A DNA stretch of 64,000 bases from Pallidibacillus pasinlerensis. Its GTDB lineage: Bacteria > Bacillota > Bacilli > Bacillales > Caldibacillaceae. The notes below the pieces were generated by a model. The model saw nothing but the letters and a program-made list of their open reading frames with translations. It made no database searches and was not told the DNA's origin. Both the position numbers and the translations under genes were made by a program. The stretch is from assembly GCF_009996845.1 (NCBI RefSeq), contig NZ_JAACYS010000007.1, positions 1 through 64,000 on the forward strand. The letters run 5' to 3'. Positions 37,504 through 46,597 of this stretch are shown piece after piece (position 1 is the first letter of the stretch; each line of letters begins with the position of its first letter).

Positions 37504-39156
37504 TTATTTTAATTTATTCAGTTCATCTACAAATGCAGGTCTTCTTTTATATAACTCCTTTAATTCACTAATTAATTCTTGCTGAATATCCACCCCTGCA
37601 AATTTTTTAAATCTCTTTATCTTTCCACATATTCTTTGATAGGCCTTTCGATTTGAACTGGCCTTCGCCTCTTCCTTAATGTAATTTCTATATATTTTTA
37701 TTACTTTTTTCTTGTCATGCCCAATCAACAGTTCAGCATATTGTTCTACATAATTTTGGTGTTTTTGGACAAATTCCATAATCTCTACAACGTCATTTTC
37801 TTCTTCGATTAATTGTAAGTATAGGGATTGAGCAAACCAATCTTTCCTCTTCTTCAACTCTTTTTTAATATGATTGTAAAAGACAACTTGGTCATCTGTT
37901 GTTAATTCCTTCATTTCCTGATAATATTCAAATTTTCCATCGAGGAAAAGTTCCATTGCCAACGCGAACTGTTCTTCCTTGTAGGAAAGCTCTTTGTAGG
38001 CTGCGTATCTAATTTCTTTCCATTTGGTTACTAACCCCGCATACTGCCTATCTTGTCTTTCGCCTTCCGTTGCCAATTCAATGACTTTTTCAAAGTTTTG
38101 TTCCTTTATACATTTATTTATATAATGTTCCCTAAACGTTGTATAGGAAAGATGATCAATAATAAACTGCTCCGCTTCCTCTTCTGTTCCAAAATTCTCG
38201 ATTAAATCAAATAAAATAGTCAATAAACTTTCATTATTATACCTGCTATAATGATCTGATTTCGCACTTAATAAGGTCTGTATTTTCGTTTTTAATTTTT
38301 CACGGAGTATTGGTTCGTCTGCATATTTCGTACAAATCCATAAAATATCTGTTTGGAATTCTTCCCATCCATCAAACACTTCGTGATCCACTAGTTCCAT
38401 GAGCTTCGTAAAGGCTTTTTCTTTTAATTGTTGATCAATACTGACATTTTCTGAGACAATTTCACTGATCGTCTGTATTGCTTCATTTACGACCGATCCG
38501 ATTTCCCCACCAGAATCATCGGCATATTGAAATGCCCCAATGGCTTCTGTTAGTACTAAAATAGCGATATCCATCGCTAGTAACATATCGTTGGTGTCCG
38601 CCACCTTTTCAAGTACTTCACTTAACTCCCATGAAAAATCGGATACTTTTCGATAGTGAATAAACCCTTTACTCATATATTTATGTACAATCGATTGAAT
38701 TAATCTCTTACAATTTTCAAGTTCTTGATCAGCATGTCCTTTTGAGTACTTAAACATAATTTGGTTTTTCGTTACAAAATCATTTTCCGTTATTTCTAAA
38801 ATAATTTGGATCAATTCTTCCTTCGATAGACTGACTAGCATATTATGAAGTGATAAAGGCTTTTCTACTTTTGTCTTATTTTCATCAAGCAATAACTCAT
38901 TTAACTCATAATATGCAGCAACTTCATGCTTGCATACCGGGCCTAAATCATAGGGACAATCACATTCGGAATAAAGGATTTCACCAATATCATCCAACTG
39001 CACCATAACCTTGTACGTATCACTACCTTGAATGAAAAATTCATATTCATCAGGTGCAGGTGATGTAGCTTCTAAAACATTCCCCTCAATGTAATAGCCA
39101 TAACCTCTATCTAAAATTTTCCTACTAATACTCGTTTCAAAACTTTTTATATTCAT
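37504..39156 (-). CDS. SWIM zinc-finger protein
   Basis: The 550 residues carry a SWIM motif near the N-terminus, C-D-C then CKH (Cys65, Cys67, Cys75, His77), followed by about 450 residues of helical repeats with no other known domain. SWIM domains bind nucleic acids or proteins; related Bacillus proteins are annotated only as SWIM proteins. The C-terminus abuts the Uma2 remnant. Part of the insert between the two csrA genes. Confidence 0.85.
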   Translation of the reverse strand: MNIKSFETSISRKILDRGYGYYIEGNVLEATSPAPDEYEFFIQGSDTYKVMVQLDDIGEILYSECDCPYDLGPVCKHEVAAYYELNELLLDENKTKVEKPLSLHNMLVSLSKEELIQIILEITENDFVTKNQIMFKYSKGHADQELENCKRLIQSIVHKYMSKGFIHYRKVSDFSWELSEVLEKVADTNDMLLAMDIAILVLTEAIGAFQYADDSGGEIGSVVNEAIQTISEIVSENVSIDQQLKEKAFTKLMELVDHEVFDGWEEFQTDILWICTKYADEPILREKLKTKIQTLLSAKSDHYSRYNNESLLTILFDLIENFGTEEEAEQFIIDHLSYTTFREHYINKCIKEQNFEKVIELATEGERQDRQYAGLVTKWKEIRYAAYKELSYKEEQFALAMELFLDGKFEYYQEMKELTTDDQVVFYNHIKKELKKRKDWFAQSLYLQLIEEENDVVEIMEFVQKHQNYVEQYAELLIGHDKKKVIKIYRNYIKEEAKASSNRKAYQRICGKIKRFKKFAGVDIQQELISELKELYKRRPAFVDELNKLK

Positions 39157-39533
39157 TTTTTTACCCTCGAAGTCTTTAATTTTCTATATATAAAGGTACA
39201 TCAATTATTGGGAATTTTCTACCTTTGTGGAAATTCGTATGGATTTTATATCTATTGAATACAAAGTGAAGATAAATTAAAAGAGGTAGGTATCCACACG
39301 TATTCAGAATTTTATCTAATTCATGAGGTTGAGTAAGCCGAGCAAATTCTCTTGGAATTTTATTAATATTTTTCCTTTCGTTAATAAAAGAGTACCATTG
39401 ACAATTAAGAATTCTCGAGGAACATTCTGTGATATAAGATTATTCGGGAAATGGCAGACACCATACCTATACGGATAGAAGCATCCTATTGTGGAATTCC
39501 CGTAGCAATATTTCTAACACCTAAGGGACAGGC
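39157..39533. other. Gene-free spacer in the island
   Basis: About 380 bp between the SWIM start and the truncated formamidase copy. No gene, RNA or clear repeat is recognisable, and several short frames are broken by stops. Confidence 0.4.
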
Positions 39534-39790
39534 TCAATTGCACACAGCCTCTTCTACATAAATTGGTCCCGTTGCCGGATTCACTTGGTCCCAATTTATC
39601 TCATTAAACGGCATGTCTTCACTTTCGATTTTATTCAAAAAGCAGTCATATGTTTCAATCTCAACTTCCGTCCCAGAAACAACCCGCATAACCGGTTCAT
39701 TATCCTTACTCATCGCACAAATGTATGTATCGTTCGATAACTGCTTGACCAACTCAATCACTCCTCTTTTTACATTATTCTATCATTGTC
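39534..39790 (-). pseudogene. Truncated duplicate of the formamidase 5' end
   Basis: Seventy-odd codons repeat the first part of the 35.1-36.1 kb enzyme (YDCFLNKIESEDMPFNEINW against YDCFLDQIKSEDTPFNEINW) and break off after GPIYVEEA with a foreign VCN and stop. The sequence just upstream of the ATG (CACTCCTCTTTTT ... TTATTCTATCATT on the plus strand) is also copied. This is a partial segmental duplication, not a working gene. Confidence 0.88.
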
Positions 39791-39913
39791 TTCAAAACTC
39801 TCAAACAAAACATTTGGTATTAAATTATTTTATTTCTTCTCAAAAAACGAAGAAACATTACTCTATTTAATGGAATATTGCAAAAAGAACATAAAACCTC
39901 ATTAATTTTATAA

Positions 39914-39946
39914 TGAAAGGCTTATTAACACGGTGTTTAGCCTTTC
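39914..39946 (-). terminator. Terminator of the fliW-csrA operon end
   Basis: AAAGGCTAAACAC pairs with GTGTTAATAAGCCTTT (one bulge) just beyond the csrA stop; T-rich sequence flanks it on both sides, so it can act in both directions. Confidence 0.7.
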
Positions 39947-39957
39947 TTTTGAAAAAA

Positions 39958-40185
39958 TTATTTTTTATCGTTTTTTGGGATGAGTTTAAATAAATTCGGT
40001 GAGGCAACAGCCGCTTGTTTGTTTTCTGCCTGGATTTGGTCATATATTTCTTTCCGAAAAACTTCAACTGATTTTGGTGCGTCGATGCCGATTTTTACTT
40101 GATCACCTTGAATGGAAACAACTCGAATTTCTATGCCGTCTCCGATTTGTATGGCTTCACCTTTTTTTCTTGATAAAATTAACAT
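39958..40185 (-). CDS. csrA: CsrA, translational regulator (full-length copy)
   Basis: The 75 residues align along their length with B. subtilis Csr[35 protein letters not shown] and a C-terminal tail ([19 protein letters not shown]). It is four bases after the fliW stop, the normal operon order, so it is the orthologue. CsrA binds GGA sites in the hag leader and is held inactive by FliW while unassembled flagellin is scarce. Confidence 0.95.
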   Translation of the reverse strand: MLILSRKKGEAIQIGDGIEIRVVSIQGDQVKIGIDAPKSVEVFRKEIYDQIQAENKQAAVASPNLFKLIPKNDKK

Positions 40186-40189
40186 CGAC

Positions 40190-40636
40190 TCACCCCTTTA
40201 CCGAAGCAGGGGATTCTTTAAACAATGGGTGTTTCGTTTTGTAGTTCTCATCGTTTAAAATCACCTGTTTTGCTTTGTTATTTTTCACATTAACAATGAC
40301 CGGTGCTTGGAGGTTGGCTGTTGTTTTCTCAAACGGATCTTGAAGCGTTAAAATCGAATAGACTGCAACATCGGTTGGTTGTTTGATGTCGAGCTGTTCA
40401 ACAATCGCTTCGTCCAATTTAAAATCATAGTCTTTATAAAATAAGAACGGATTTGTCACAACAAAAGCTAGTTCCGTAGTTCGGACCGATTGCAAGACAA
40501 AATAAACATTGTCTTCCGTTAAAGGTAATATCACAAATTCTTTTTCCTCTAAAAACCCGGGGATTCCGTGTTCAAAATGTAGGATATCTTTTTTATTAAT
40601 GGTTACTTCGTTAAAATACTTTGTTTGGATGTTCAT
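40190..40636 (-). CDS. fliW: FliW, flagellar assembly factor and CsrA antagonist
   Basis: The 148 residues show [20 protein letters not shown], the FliW signature. FliW binds CsrA or unassembled flagellin, so flagellin accumulation frees... CsrA from FliW and shuts hag translation. Located between yviE and csrA as in B. subtilis. Confidence 0.95.
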   Translation of the reverse strand: MNIQTKYFNEVTINKKDILHFEHGIPGFLEEKEFVILPLTEDNVYFVLQSVRTTELAFVVTNPFLFYKDYDFKLDEAIVEQLDIKQPTDVAVYSILTLQDPFEKTTANLQAPVIVNVKNNKAKQVILNDENYKTKHPLFKESPASVKG

Positions 40637-40648
40637 AGTTTCACCTGC

Positions 40649-41218
40649 TTAAATGGTTTCGTTAAAAAGATTAACGAAATCAATTTTCAATGAGTTTTTC
40701 TGCTCAACATATACCGAAACGTTTCCTGGCGTATACTCGTGAATTGGCTTTTGGATTTGCACATCAATGATTGGATTCCGTGGTGTAGCCTTCACTTGGA
40801 CGTCCGCTGGTGTATAGTGGAGTTTCACACTTCCGTGGGATGGAATCCAGCCAATGCCGAATTGTTTTTCCTTAAACGCATTCGATTCGGCTATTTGTGG
40901 TATAGGGTTTCCTTTATTTTCGATTCTCATTAATTGTTCTCCTTCACTTGCCCGTCTACCAATCCCTTCAAGAGCTGCTTGCTTACCCGCTTGAGCAAAT
41001 TCAGAAACTAAACGTGGTATTGTTTTGAAACCCAATTGAGCCCTTGCCTCGGTTTGGTCGACCGTAAGTCTGCCGGGTACTGTATAGATTTCCAGCTCAG
41101 CCTTTGGTTGCTGGATGGATTGGTTGGCCTTTGGTTGTTCAATTTTTTGCACTGGTTTTTGGATTTCCAAACCTGTTTTTATAAACGTAGATTCAAGTCT
41201 TATTTGTGGTATTCTCAT
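40649..41218 (-). CDS. yviE: YviE-like protein (DUF6470)
   Basis: The 189 residues start MRIPQIRLESTFIKTGLEIQ and carry PGRLTVDQTEARAQLGFKT and QLMRIENKGNPIPQIAE, the recurring parts of the YviE/DUF6470 family found between flgL and fliW. Function unknown. Synteny and length agree with B. subtilis yviE. Confidence 0.85.
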   Translation of the reverse strand: MRIPQIRLESTFIKTGLEIQKPVQKIEQPKANQSIQQPKAELEIYTVPGRLTVDQTEARAQLGFKTIPRLVSEFAQAGKQAALEGIGRRASEGEQLMRIENKGNPIPQIAESNAFKEKQFGIGWIPSHGSVKLHYTPADVQVKATPRNPIIDVQIQKPIHEYTPGNVSVYVEQKNSLKIDFVNLFNETI

Positions 41219-41248
41219 TACTATCCCTCTTTTTCAAGAGATTTTTAA

Positions 41249-41279
41249 AAAGAAAAGCTATCCTAAAGAGGAATAGCTT
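41249..41279 (-). terminator. Hairpin between flgL and yviE
   Basis: AAGCTATTCC and GGATAGCTT form a 9-bp stem with one bulge, followed by TTCTTTTT on the minus strand, overlapping the flgL stop. It may reduce read-through from flgKL into fliW-csrA. Confidence 0.7.
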
Positions 41280-42195
41280 ATCGTAAAAAGTCAACAAGGG
41301 TTGGTTGGATAATTTTTGCACCTACTGCTAAAGCAGCTCGGTGAACAGATTCTTGTGTTAGTAATTCCGTAATTACTTTTTCCATATCAACATCTTCGTT
41401 TTCAGACAAAATCTTCGTTGCGGTAACTTCCTGTTGACTAATCCGATCCTCCATTAATTCTACACGGTTTTGCTTCGCACCAACTTTAGCTTGTTCTTTT
41501 AAAAATGTATCAATTTGCCCGTCGAGGTAATCTAAAAATGCGCCAATCTCTTCATCAGTTGTATTCGGATCTTTCAAGACATTGATTAATTGGGAGAGTG
41601 AACCTTCTTCTGAAAGTAAGTCATCAAAAAGTAATTGTCCACTTGTATTAACGTCGATTGTAATGCCATCAAAGATTTCAATATTAATTGTTCCAGGTGT
41701 AAATTCAACTTTTTTATAAGTTTCTCCGGCTTCATTTGTGGCTTCCACAACATTCGGAACGTTATTCGTATTTTTTCCATTAAAAATATATTTATCTCCA
41801 ACTTGTGTTCGCGCAATTGTATATAGTTGGTCTTGCAGTTGTTCAATTTCAACGGCAATCGCTTCTCGTTGCCCCTCTTCATATGTTCCGTTTGAAGCTT
41901 GAACGGTTAATTCACGTAAACGTTGCAGAACGCTTATACCTTCCGCTAGTGCATCATCTGTCGTATCAAGCCAGTTGTTTACTTCACCAATATTACGGCT
42001 AAATTGTTGAACCTGGTTTAAATCTGATCTATAGCCGATCCCAAGCATGGCAACAACCGGGTCATCGGATGGACGGGTGATTTTCTTTTGTGTCGTTAGC
42101 TGCTCTTGGAGTTTACCAAGTTTATTGTAACTATTACTTAAATTTCGTAGCATATTCGTTGATAACATTGATTGGGTTACCCGCATGTTTTTCAC
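41278..42195 (-). CDS. flgL: FlgL, hook-filament junction protein
   Basis: The 305 residues begin MRVTQSMLSTNMLRNLSNSY after MKN and contain PSDDPVVAMLGIGYRSDL and the flagellin-like C-terminal helix (ESVHRAALAVGAKIIQPTLVDFL in parts). FlgL joins the FlgK ring to the filament. Length is near the B. subtilis protein (298). Follows flgK in the same operon. Confidence 0.95.
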   Translation of the reverse strand: MKNMRVTQSMLSTNMLRNLSNSYNKLGKLQEQLTTQKKITRPSDDPVVAMLGIGYRSDLNQVQQFSRNIGEVNNWLDTTDDALAEGISVLQRLRELTVQASNGTYEEGQREAIAVEIEQLQDQLYTIARTQVGDKYIFNGKNTNNVPNVVEATNEAGETYKKVEFTPGTINIEIFDGITIDVNTSGQLLFDDLLSEEGSLSQLINVLKDPNTTDEEIGAFLDYLDGQIDTFLKEQAKVGAKQNRVELMEDRISQQEVTATKILSENEDVDMEKVITELLTQESVHRAALAVGAKIIQPTLVDFLR

Positions 42196-42250
42196 CGCCT
42201 TTTCGTAATCAGAATTTTTGTGCCATTAACGCGTTTCTACCTTCGCGTTA

Positions 42251-43912
42251 TTATCGTCCTACAATACCTGTACTGTTAATAATTCGATCAAGCATCTCAT
42301 CAATGACCGTAATCATTCTTGCTGATGCGTTATAAGCGTGTTGGAAAGTAACTAAATTGGTCATTTCTTCGTCTAGAGAAACTCCTGATACGGATTTTCG
42401 GTTATAATCGACAGAATCAACAAGGACTTGTACGTTTTCTTGATTTCGAACTGCACTTTGCGCATCGACACCTAAGTCACCAACAAGCCCAGCATAGAAT
42501 GATGCGAAACTGCCATTAAGTCCCGATGGAGCTGATCCATATTTATTCTCTTTAATACCGATTACTTTTCCTTCTTCATCAAATTCATTTACTGTTTCAG
42601 TAAAGTACTCACTGAAATCCTTTGAAAATATATTCGCCAATTCAAAAGCATTGTCATTGTCCCCGGAGAATCCACCTTTTTCACTTGCTGCTGCAATTAA
42701 TGATGGATCTTCAATGATATCTTCGTTTACCTTAATCATTTGTGCGTAATTTTTAGTCGGATGATATTGAAATGCTTCTCTTAACTCTGTTTCCGTTGCC
42801 GTTTCGCGGTTTATTTCAATACCTAAGTCAAAAAATACAGGTGCTTTTTCTTCACTATTTAGACCATACCCTTGTGTATGAATATTGTTAAACTCCATTG
42901 CAAAGGCAAATGTTAGTTTATTAAGACTTTCTAACATTTCAGGGTAATAACCTGAACCGACTTCACCCGGTAGTTGGTAACCATAGCTTTTAATTATCCC
43001 GCCAAGTTCACCGCCAAAGCCGAGGTTATTTATTTCTTTTCCGTTAACTTTAATCGCATTTACAGGTTTATTTAGTCCGTTGTCCTTAGTTGTTACCTCA
43101 AGTTTATTAACACTTGACCGTCCAGTGGTATTGTTTACCTCAAGTAGTTTGATTCCATCACCATAATCCGATCCGTTCGCACCAACAATTCGAATTTCGT
43201 ATAGACCGACCGCTGTTTTAGATGGTTGTCCATATTGTTGTGGAATCACTGTATCCACTTCGATATTAATTAGCTTTGATAATTCATCGACTAAAAGATC
43301 GCGTCGATCATATAAATCGTTCGGTAATTTTCCGTGCGGTTCAACTGTTGCGATTTGTTTATTCAATTCATCAATTTGTGAAACAATCGCGTTAATATTA
43401 CCGACCGTTACATTAATTTCTTGTCCCAGATCACTTTGGATTCGCTCCAAGGAGTTGTAATAGTAATTAATTGTTTCAGCTAACATTTGTCCGTTCGATG
43501 CAACGACTTGACGTGTTGCTGAGTTTTGCGGGTTGTTTGCTAAGTCTTGTAATGAATTCCAAAATTTATCCATAACCGCTTGTAGCCCGGTATCAGAAGG
43601 TTCGTTAATGATGTCTTCCATTTTTGCTAACGCGGAAGAAATGGAACTATAATAGCCCAGTTTATTATATTCCGTACGATATTGGACATCGAGATAGCTT
43701 TCCCGAATTCGGGTAACTTGCCCTGGTTCAACACCTGTCCCGATTTGTCCGAATGTTGCGTTGTAAGGATTAGTAGTTTGAAAATCAACCCGTTGTCTCG
43801 TGTAACCTTTTGTGTTGGCATTCGAAATATTATGACCTGTTGTATAAAGGGCTGACTGTTGGGCGGTTAGTCCCCTTTTTGCCGTTTCTAGGCCGTGGAA
43901 TGTTGAAACCAT
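42251..43912 (-). CDS. flgK: FlgK, hook-filament junction protein
   Basis: The 553 residues start MVSTFHGLETAKRGLTAQQS and include YTTGHNISNANTKGYTRQRV, the rod/hook/filament N-terminal motif, and end SARMITVIDEMLDRIINSTG. Slightly longer than B. subtilis FlgK (about 507) in the middle, surface-exposed part. Second structural gene of the yvyF-flgM-flgN-flgK-flgL run. Confidence 0.96.
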   Translation of the reverse strand: MVSTFHGLETAKRGLTAQQSALYTTGHNISNANTKGYTRQRVDFQTTNPYNATFGQIGTGVEPGQVTRIRESYLDVQYRTEYNKLGYYSSISSALAKMEDIINEPSDTGLQAVMDKFWNSLQDLANNPQNSATRQVVASNGQMLAETINYYYNSLERIQSDLGQEINVTVGNINAIVSQIDELNKQIATVEPHGKLPNDLYDRRDLLVDELSKLINIEVDTVIPQQYGQPSKTAVGLYEIRIVGANGSDYGDGIKLLEVNNTTGRSSVNKLEVTTKDNGLNKPVNAIKVNGKEINNLGFGGELGGIIKSYGYQLPGEVGSGYYPEMLESLNKLTFAFAMEFNNIHTQGYGLNSEEKAPVFFDLGIEINRETATETELREAFQYHPTKNYAQMIKVNEDIIEDPSLIAAASEKGGFSGDNDNAFELANIFSKDFSEYFTETVNEFDEEGKVIGIKENKYGSAPSGLNGSFASFYAGLVGDLGVDAQSAVRNQENVQVLVDSVDYNRKSVSGVSLDEEMTNLVTFQHAYNASARMITVIDEMLDRIINSTGIVGR

Positions 43913-43986
43913 GCTTGCGCCTCCGATCGTGAGATATTTTCTGTATATAATTTTTCTGTTTTCGAAGTGGTTTTTTAATATAAAAA

Positions 43987-44469
43987 TTAAACTTCAGAAT
44001 TAAAAATGGACGATGAATTTGATTGTTGTTTTCCAGTATTCGGTCCGTAATTAAAGTTATCTATTTTGGGACGGAAAAGATTTAGGGAAAAATTAACAAA
44101 CTGGAGTGAGTTTTTAATAAGTTCATGGTTCAGTTTGTTTTGTTCTTTCGTTTTTTCCAAAACGTCCGTTAAACTTTGGAATAAGGATTGTAATTTAGCT
44201 TTTTGGTCACCTTGAGCCAAGTCAATACAATCGGTTATTGTCGGTAAATTTTCCGTTTGGTTTGGGAATAGCTTGTTTAATTCCGCGACCCGTTGTTTTT
44301 CCAACGCCGTAATCGATGTAATATGTTTTTGTTCGTTCGTCATTAATTGATTGAGGGCTTGTACATCACCTTTTTTCACGATGTCCGTCTTTTTCACCGC
44401 AACACTATATAAACTTTTGTATAACGTTAACTCTTTTTCCAAAATATTAATTAAAGTGATAAAATCCAT
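43987..44469 (-). CDS. flgN: FlgN, export chaperone for FlgK and FlgL
   Basis: The 160 residues are an all-helical FlgN-type protein: LINILEKELTLYKSLYSVAV, KKGDVQALNQLMTNEQKHI and a proline-poor tail. I start it at MDFITL after AAGGTGAG; a 14-residue longer frame lacks a ribosome site. In B. subtilis it is yvyG, between flgM and flgK. Confidence 0.9.
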   Translation of the reverse strand: MDFITLINILEKELTLYKSLYSVAVKKTDIVKKGDVQALNQLMTNEQKHITSITALEKQRVAELNKLFPNQTENLPTITDCIDLAQGDQKAKLQSLFQSLTDVLEKTKEQNKLNHELIKNSLQFVNFSLNLFRPKIDNFNYGPNTGKQQSNSSSIFNSEV

Positions 44470-44532
44470 GGCCCTCACCTTTTCGTTTTGTATTCTTAAT
44501 GTTGAAATCATGGTTGTCTGTAGCCGCTCAAA

Positions 44533-44799
44533 TTAGTTTTTTGTTGCAAAATAATTATAGATTTTTTCTGCTACTTGTTGATGGTTAATTTTATACGTAC
44601 CGTTCTGAATTAGTTCTTTTAATTGATTTATTTTTTCCTGACGTACTGGGTCAGTTGATTGTTGTTGAAGTTTTAACGCTTCGGAAGAAATTTCGATTTT
44701 GTCATCCGTCTTCATCGGATTTTTCTTTAATGCTTCCGCTTTTTGTAATTCCCGTTTGTAAGGATTGAGGCCAGATGGACCGTAATTTTGAATTTTCAT
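44533..44799 (-). CDS. flgM: FlgM, anti-SigD factor
   Basis: The 88 residues start MKIQNYGPSGLNPYKRELQK and end with the SigD-binding part (VRQEKINQLKELIQNGTYKI, VAEKIYNYF). FlgM holds SigD inactive until the hook is complete and FlgM is removed. Start chosen at MKIQ after GTGAGGG. A SigD-type promoter is 40 bp upstream, giving feedback. Confidence 0.95.
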   Translation of the reverse strand: MKIQNYGPSGLNPYKRELQKAEALKKNPMKTDDKIEISSEALKLQQQSTDPVRQEKINQLKELIQNGTYKINHQQVAEKIYNYFATKN

Positions 44800-44838
44800 C
44801 TGTATTCCCTCACTTTCGTTCAATCTTTGCTAAAAATT

Positions 44839-44865
44839 ATATCGACACAAATTTGTAAAAGTTTA
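44839..44865 (-). promoter_or_regulatory. SigD-type promoter of flgM
   Basis: Minus strand TAAA (44865-44862), 15 bases, then GTCGATAT (44846-44839): one mismatch to the SigD consensus in the -10 region. Confidence 0.85.
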
Positions 44866-44992
44866 ACCAGTGGAAAAACTTTCTTGTAAAATGAATAAAA
44901 TTGACTAATTCGATTGTTGCGGGAGCCTTTTGGACTAGATTTTTTGAAAAGGCAACGTGCACTATATGGTTACAGGTTGGTTTGATCCGCAC

Positions 44993-45412
44993 TTATTGAC
45001 GCTTCCTATATTTTTCATTCACAGCGTAATATGCCCGTTTTTCTTCCATTTCTTTTTTACGTTGTTCTTCTCTTTCAAAAATTTCTAGTTCATTTTTAAA
45101 ATCGTTTACGCACTTACTACACAATCTCCCTGTCTGAATAGGATTCCCACATTTTTCACACGGATATGCGAGGTTGGGAAATTGGACTAGTTTGATCCGT
45201 CCTTTTTTAATAAATTTCAAAATTAATTCCTCTGATACACCTGTATCTTGAACGACTTGAAGCATCGACGCCGTTCGATTTTCCCGCTTCTTTAAATATT
45301 TGCTAACTTTTTCGTAAGCTTCTTCTTCTTCTCTATAACAACGATCACAAATATCACGAACCGGATTTTTTACATATATGCCTCCACATCTGGAACAGTT
45401 TACAATATCCAT
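44993..45412 (-). CDS. yvyF: YvyF, flagellar operon zinc-ribbon protein
   Basis: The 139 residues have two cysteine clusters, CSRCGGIYVKNPVRDICDRC and CEKCGNPIQTGRLCSKC, separated by a helix-turn-helix-like part (MLQVVQDTGVSEELILKFIK). This is the flagellar operon protein family that includes YvyF, upstream of flgM. Its regulatory role is suspected from the domain types but not established. Confidence 0.9.
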   Translation of the reverse strand: MDIVNCSRCGGIYVKNPVRDICDRCYREEEEAYEKVSKYLKKRENRTASMLQVVQDTGVSEELILKFIKKGRIKLVQFPNLAYPCEKCGNPIQTGRLCSKCVNDFKNELEIFEREEQRKKEMEEKRAYYAVNEKYRKRQ

Positions 45413-45459
45413 GGCAATCTACCTTTCTATTTCTAAACGTATATAGTTATTTAATATTT

Positions 45460-45487
45460 ATATCGACCAAAAGTCCTTGATTGTTTA
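45460..45487 (-). promoter_or_regulatory. SigD-type promoter of yvyF
   Basis: Minus strand TAAA (45487-45484), 16 bases, then GTCGATAT (45467-45460). Placement 48 bp before the yvyF ATG fits the SigD control known for this gene in B. subtilis. Confidence 0.8.
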
Positions 45488-45572
45488 ATGGGGTAGGAAA
45501 AATAGCACGAAATGTTCACAATATAGTAGTGGGCTTTGAGATACGGGTTGAGGGGCCCACGCAGAAATTACG

Positions 45573-46364
45573 TTATCCCCTTGCTAATGTAAGAGATTGA
45601 ATCGATTTCGCCCCGGCTTGTTCCAGGATATATGCTGCGTGACGTAGTGTTGAACCTGTTGTATAAATATCATCAACGAGTAGGATGTGTTTATTTTTAA
45701 TTGAGTTAGTGGGTGGGGCGGCTTGTTGATTTTTAGATGTTTGGATTTGCTTGGAGGTGATTGTTTCCGTCGTCGGTTTGATTTGTGAAAGTTTGAACAC
45801 CTGTGGTAAATGAATCCGCTCTTCTCTACTTTTCTTTGATTGTTTTTCTGTATGTGTGCGCTCGAGGATGTTTGATGGCTGTAGTCCCGCTTCAATGAGA
45901 AGAGCTTCTGCTTGATTAAACCCGCGTTCGTATAACCGCTCCTCACTTAAAGGAATCGGAACAATCACATCGTATTGCAAGCTTCGGAGAATATTTTGGA
46001 TGTCCTCTGCAAAAATTTTCGCCAGCGCATAATCCCCACGATATTTAAATTTTGCGATCAGCTCAGCCATAAAGTCATTATAAACATAAATTGATGTGTT
46101 TTTCGTAAGCGTCCCCCGCCATTTCGACGACTCCTCCCAACGGATGCAATCATTGCATAAATCATCTTTAAAATATTGTTTATTTGTTTCAGTTTTTGGC
46201 CTGTGGCATATCTGACAAGTCGTGCCCATGATTCTTTCAAGTTGATTCTCACATTTACTGCAAATTTGCCGATTAAGTTGAGCAAGAAAAACCGATCGCC
46301 ATGTGTAATTTGGAGAAATGGGTTGGAAACAGTATAAGCAAAGGTCGGGTTTTAATAGTTTCAT
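45573..46364 (-). CDS. comFC: ComFC, competence phosphoribosyltransferase-like protein
   Basis: The 263 residues have an N-terminal double zinc ribbon (CLYCFQPI, CSKCENQ, CQICHRP, CNDC), a middle ComF domain (ELIAKFKYRGDYALAKIF, YERGFNQAEALL) and the PRPP loop HILLVDDIYTTGSTLRHAA. ComFC is needed for uptake of transforming DNA and works with ComFA. An insertion rich in Lys/Thr (about 190-225) precedes the PRPP loop. Here it is separated from comFA by a NERD gene. Confidence 0.93.
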   Translation of the reverse strand: MKLLKPDLCLYCFQPISPNYTWRSVFLAQLNRQICSKCENQLERIMGTTCQICHRPKTETNKQYFKDDLCNDCIRWEESSKWRGTLTKNTSIYVYNDFMAELIAKFKYRGDYALAKIFAEDIQNILRSLQYDVIVPIPLSEERLYERGFNQAEALLIEAGLQPSNILERTHTEKQSKKSREERIHLPQVFKLSQIKPTTETITSKQIQTSKNQQAAPPTNSIKNKHILLVDDIYTTGSTLRHAAYILEQAGAKSIQSLTLARG

Positions 46365-46429
46365 TAAAAACCACCTCTATTTTTAATTTTTTATTCAAAA
46401 ATTGCTAGATGAAATGATTTTAAGACGGG

Positions 46430-46565
46430 TTTTGTGCGATTTTTCAACCAAAATGTGCGAAAAACTAAAATCTTGTGCGAAATTCCATTTTTTTGTGCGA
46501 ATTTCATATAAAAGTGTGCGAATTTGTCATTTTTTTGTGCGAAAATCCAATATTTTGTGCGAACA
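46430..46565 (+). repeat. TGTGCGA array, seven copies at 20-21 bp
   Basis: TGTGCGA starts at 46433, 46454, 46474, 46494, 46515, 46536 and 46556, so the steps are 21, 20, 20, 21, 21 and 20. Each is followed by AT-rich linker with no other conserved part. It occupies the spacer between the NERD stop and comFC. The next array on the other side of the NERD gene also has seven copies in the same direction. Confidence 0.92.
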
Positions 46566-46597
46566 CGCATCTAGCCACTTACACATAAACATCTAAA

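Noticed and set aside
46430-46565. Possible CRISPR array
   Set aside because: Repeat core is only 7 bp with about 13-bp linkers, no cas genes in the window; not CRISPR.
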